Origin: Haloarculaceae archaeon
GTDB taxonomy: Archaea; Halobacteriota; Halobacteria; Halobacteriales; Haloarculaceae
Assembly: GCA_018609665.1 (NCBI GenBank)
Contig: JAHENN010000217.1
Span: 1 to 5,702 of the forward strand
Length of the DNA: 5,702 nt
Direction of reading: 5' to 3'
Shown here: piece after piece, positions 5,081-5,702 of the stretch
How the letters are laid out: every line of letters starts with the position of its first letter
Numbering within the stretch: position 1 is the first letter of the stretch
Notes under the pieces: generated by a model
Databases searched by the model: none
Told to the model about the DNA's origin: nothing
Seen by the model: the letters and a program-made list of their open reading frames with translations, nothing else
Translations under genes and position numbers: made by a program

Positions 5081-5145
5081 GCCGGGTGGAATCCGACCGC
5101 AGCGGCGAATTCGACGACCGCTGACCCGGCGGCGTCGACGCCGCT

Positions 5146-5352
5146 TCAGTCGTAGCGGTCGTCGTCCAGCGGGAGCTCGAAGTCGCCTTCCGCGACGGTC
5201 TCGACCGCCGCGTCGAGCTCCAATCCCGTCCCGCACTCGGGGCAGGGAATCGCGAGCGTCACCCGGAGTTGGCCTACCTCCTCGTAAACTTCGAGCACGT
5301 CGGAGTCCGACGGGTACACGAACTCGGCGTCGAGGTCGTGGGCGCAGGACAT
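5146..5352 (-). CDS. Small hypothetical protein with a CPxC knuckle
   Basis: The 68-residue, very acidic product begins MSCAHDLDAEFVYPSDSDVL and contains LRVTLAIPCPECGTGLELDA (29-48), ending DDDRYD. Cys37-Pro-Glu-Cys40 is a zinc-ribbon-type knuckle, and Cys3 and His5 (CAH) could supply the other two metal ligands, giving one C-x-H...C-x2-C zinc site in a small beta-rich fold. I do not recognise a named family. The frame runs upstream to 5586, but that extension is Arg/Pro-rich and non-coding in character; the ATG at 5352 is preferred because a minus-strand TTTAGT box lies about 28 nt before it. It is probably a single-gene, leaderless transcript whose 3' end faces the repeat-bearing gap. Confidence 0.75.
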   Translation of the reverse strand: MSCAHDLDAEFVYPSDSDVLEVYEEVGQLRVTLAIPCPECGTGLELDAAVETVAEGDFELPLDDDRYD

Positions 5353-5375
5353 GTCCGCGTGTTGGCACGGCAATA

Positions 5376-5385
5376 CACTAAATGT
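5376..5385 (-). promoter_or_regulatory. TATA-like box for the 68-aa gene
   Basis: On the minus strand this reads CATTTAGTGT, centred about 28 nt before the ATG at 5352, in the most AT-rich stretch of the surrounding 200 bp. It decides the start codon of the 68-aa gene. Confidence 0.5.
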
Positions 5386-5439
5386 GACGTCGCCGGGTCG
5401 ACGGCCGGCACGGGACGGGTCCGTTCCGGGCCGCGAAGG

Positions 5440-5456
5440 GTCGGCGAGTCGCCGAC
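5440..5456. promoter_or_regulatory. 17-bp interrupted palindrome, possible operator
   Basis: GTCGGCGAGTCGCCGAC has perfect 8-bp arms around a single central G. It lies about 60 bp upstream of the TATA-like box of the 68-aa gene, a possible position for a dimeric regulator. GC-rich haloarchaeal DNA produces such palindromes by chance fairly easily, so this is only a candidate. Confidence 0.2.
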
Positions 5457-5582
5457 GAGGACCGCCCGGCCGGCGGGCTCCGCGACCCCGGCAGCCGAGC
5501 GGCGGGCGGGTCCGGCTCTCGTCCGGCAGCGGGGGTCCGGAAGGGTCGTCGCGTCGACGGCGAGCGTCGACGGCGCGGTGCG

Positions 5583-5702
5583 TCACCGGCCGGACTCCGG
5601 CGCCGCCGCGGCGGCGTCGACGACCCGGCCGAGGAAGAGGACGGCGTCGGTCGTCTGCGGCGTCCCGCCCGGCATCACCGGCTTCCTCGTCGGACGGTGG
5701 TG
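5583..5702 (-). CDS. Probable C-terminal end of an unidentified protein (5' end outside window)
   Basis: The minus-strand frame is open from the right edge to a TGA at 5583-5585 and gives 39 residues: HHRPTRKPVMPGGTPQTTDA, then VLFLGRVVDAAAAAPESGR. Codons from TTDAVLFLGRVVDAA onwards are typical of haloarchaea, suggesting a terminal helix. I do not recognise the family. A plus-strand reading of the same DNA (ending TASVVCGVPPGITGFLVGRW at the edge) could instead be the start of a protein with a hydrophobic segment, so strand assignment is not secure. Confidence 0.35.
   Translation of the reverse strand, partial: HHRPTRKPVMPGGTPQTTDAVLFLGRVVDAAAAAPESGR

Larger units (their letters stand above)
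4712..5145. other. 434-bp intergenic region without a convincing intact gene
   Basis: This gap lies between the second HAD gene and the 68-aa minus-strand gene, whose 3' ends face each other. It contains AT-richer patches (about 4814-4860 and 4956-5000) in otherwise GC-rich DNA, two diverged direct repeats, a T-run at 4827-4831, a perfect TCGATATCGA palindrome at 5007-5016 and a short hairpin (GGCGG-CAAA-CCGCC, 4872-4885). Open frames across it have poor codon use or run as unbroken shadows of the HAD gene. It may hold a decayed gene, a non-coding RNA or regulatory DNA. Confidence 0.6.

Noticed and set aside
4045..5124. 359-codon open frame on the plus strand across the second HAD gene and the repeat region
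   Set aside because: The product is mostly Arg-rich runs, the typical out-of-frame translation of GC-rich genes. It carries the repeats only as a by-product of the 144-bp offset being a multiple of three.
5552..5572. Hairpin CGTCGAC-GGCGAGC-GTCGACG just after the minus-strand stop at 5583
   Set aside because: GTCGAC is very frequent in this DNA, no T-run follows on the minus strand, and archaeal termination rarely relies on hairpins; chance is the simplest explanation.
5353..5586. N-terminal extension of the 68-aa protein to 146 residues
   Set aside because: The added part is Arg/Pro/Gly-rich with poor codon use and contains the promoter-like TTTAGT box of the shorter gene.
1..5702. Mobile element, CRISPR array, toxin-antitoxin or defence island
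   Set aside because: No transposase, integrase, regularly spaced repeats, nuclease or toxin signatures were seen; the recognisable genes are housekeeping or conserved haloarchaeal families with uniform composition.

Overview
The window is very GC-rich, with codons that end mostly in G or C, proteins rich in Asp and Glu, and several haloarchaea-type families (DUF2240, LWR-salt protein, short CxxC zinc proteins). It therefore comes from a haloarchaeon (class Halobacteria); the genus cannot be told from the sequence. It reads as a chromosomal housekeeping stretch. I see no transposase, integrase, CRISPR array, rRNA or tRNA.

Layout, left to right. Positions 3-143 hold the 3' end of an unidentified plus-strand gene. 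Next comes a two-gene plus-strand unit with a TGATG junction: a DUF2240 family protein (198-638) and an unnamed 132-aa protein (638-1036). The end of the second gene overlaps, tail to tail, a minus-strand HAD phosphatase-like gene (989-1651). That HAD gene is divergent from pyrF (1729-2550), the orotidine 5'-phosphate decarboxylase of UMP synthesis. pyrF converges on a 64-aa zinc-finger microprotein (2563-2757, minus), which is in turn divergent from a membrane-anchored J-domain protein (2825-3325). Then follow a pterin carbinolamine dehydratase-like gene (3359-3640) joined by TGATG to an LWR-salt protein gene (3640-4029), and a second HAD phosphatase-like gene (4073-4711).

Positions 4712-5145 have no convincing intact gene. 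They hold the most unusual signal here: two diverged, same-orientation copies of a segment of about 85 bp, 143-145 bp apart, in locally AT-richer DNA. Read on the minus strand they give related short peptides. A 68-aa CPxC protein (5146-5352, minus) and the likely 3' end of another minus-strand gene (5583-5702) close the window.

The genes do not form one pathway. They are mostly short transcription units in alternating orientation. Almost every unit has a T/A-rich box centred 27-29 nt before the start codon, which implies leaderless mRNAs, the usual haloarchaeal arrangement. This spacing also settles several start codons, notably the dehydratase ATG at 3359. I found no clear new multi-gene system. 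The best leads are the diverged duplication, the membrane J-protein with an Arg-rich linker, and the zinc microprotein sharing its divergent promoter region.
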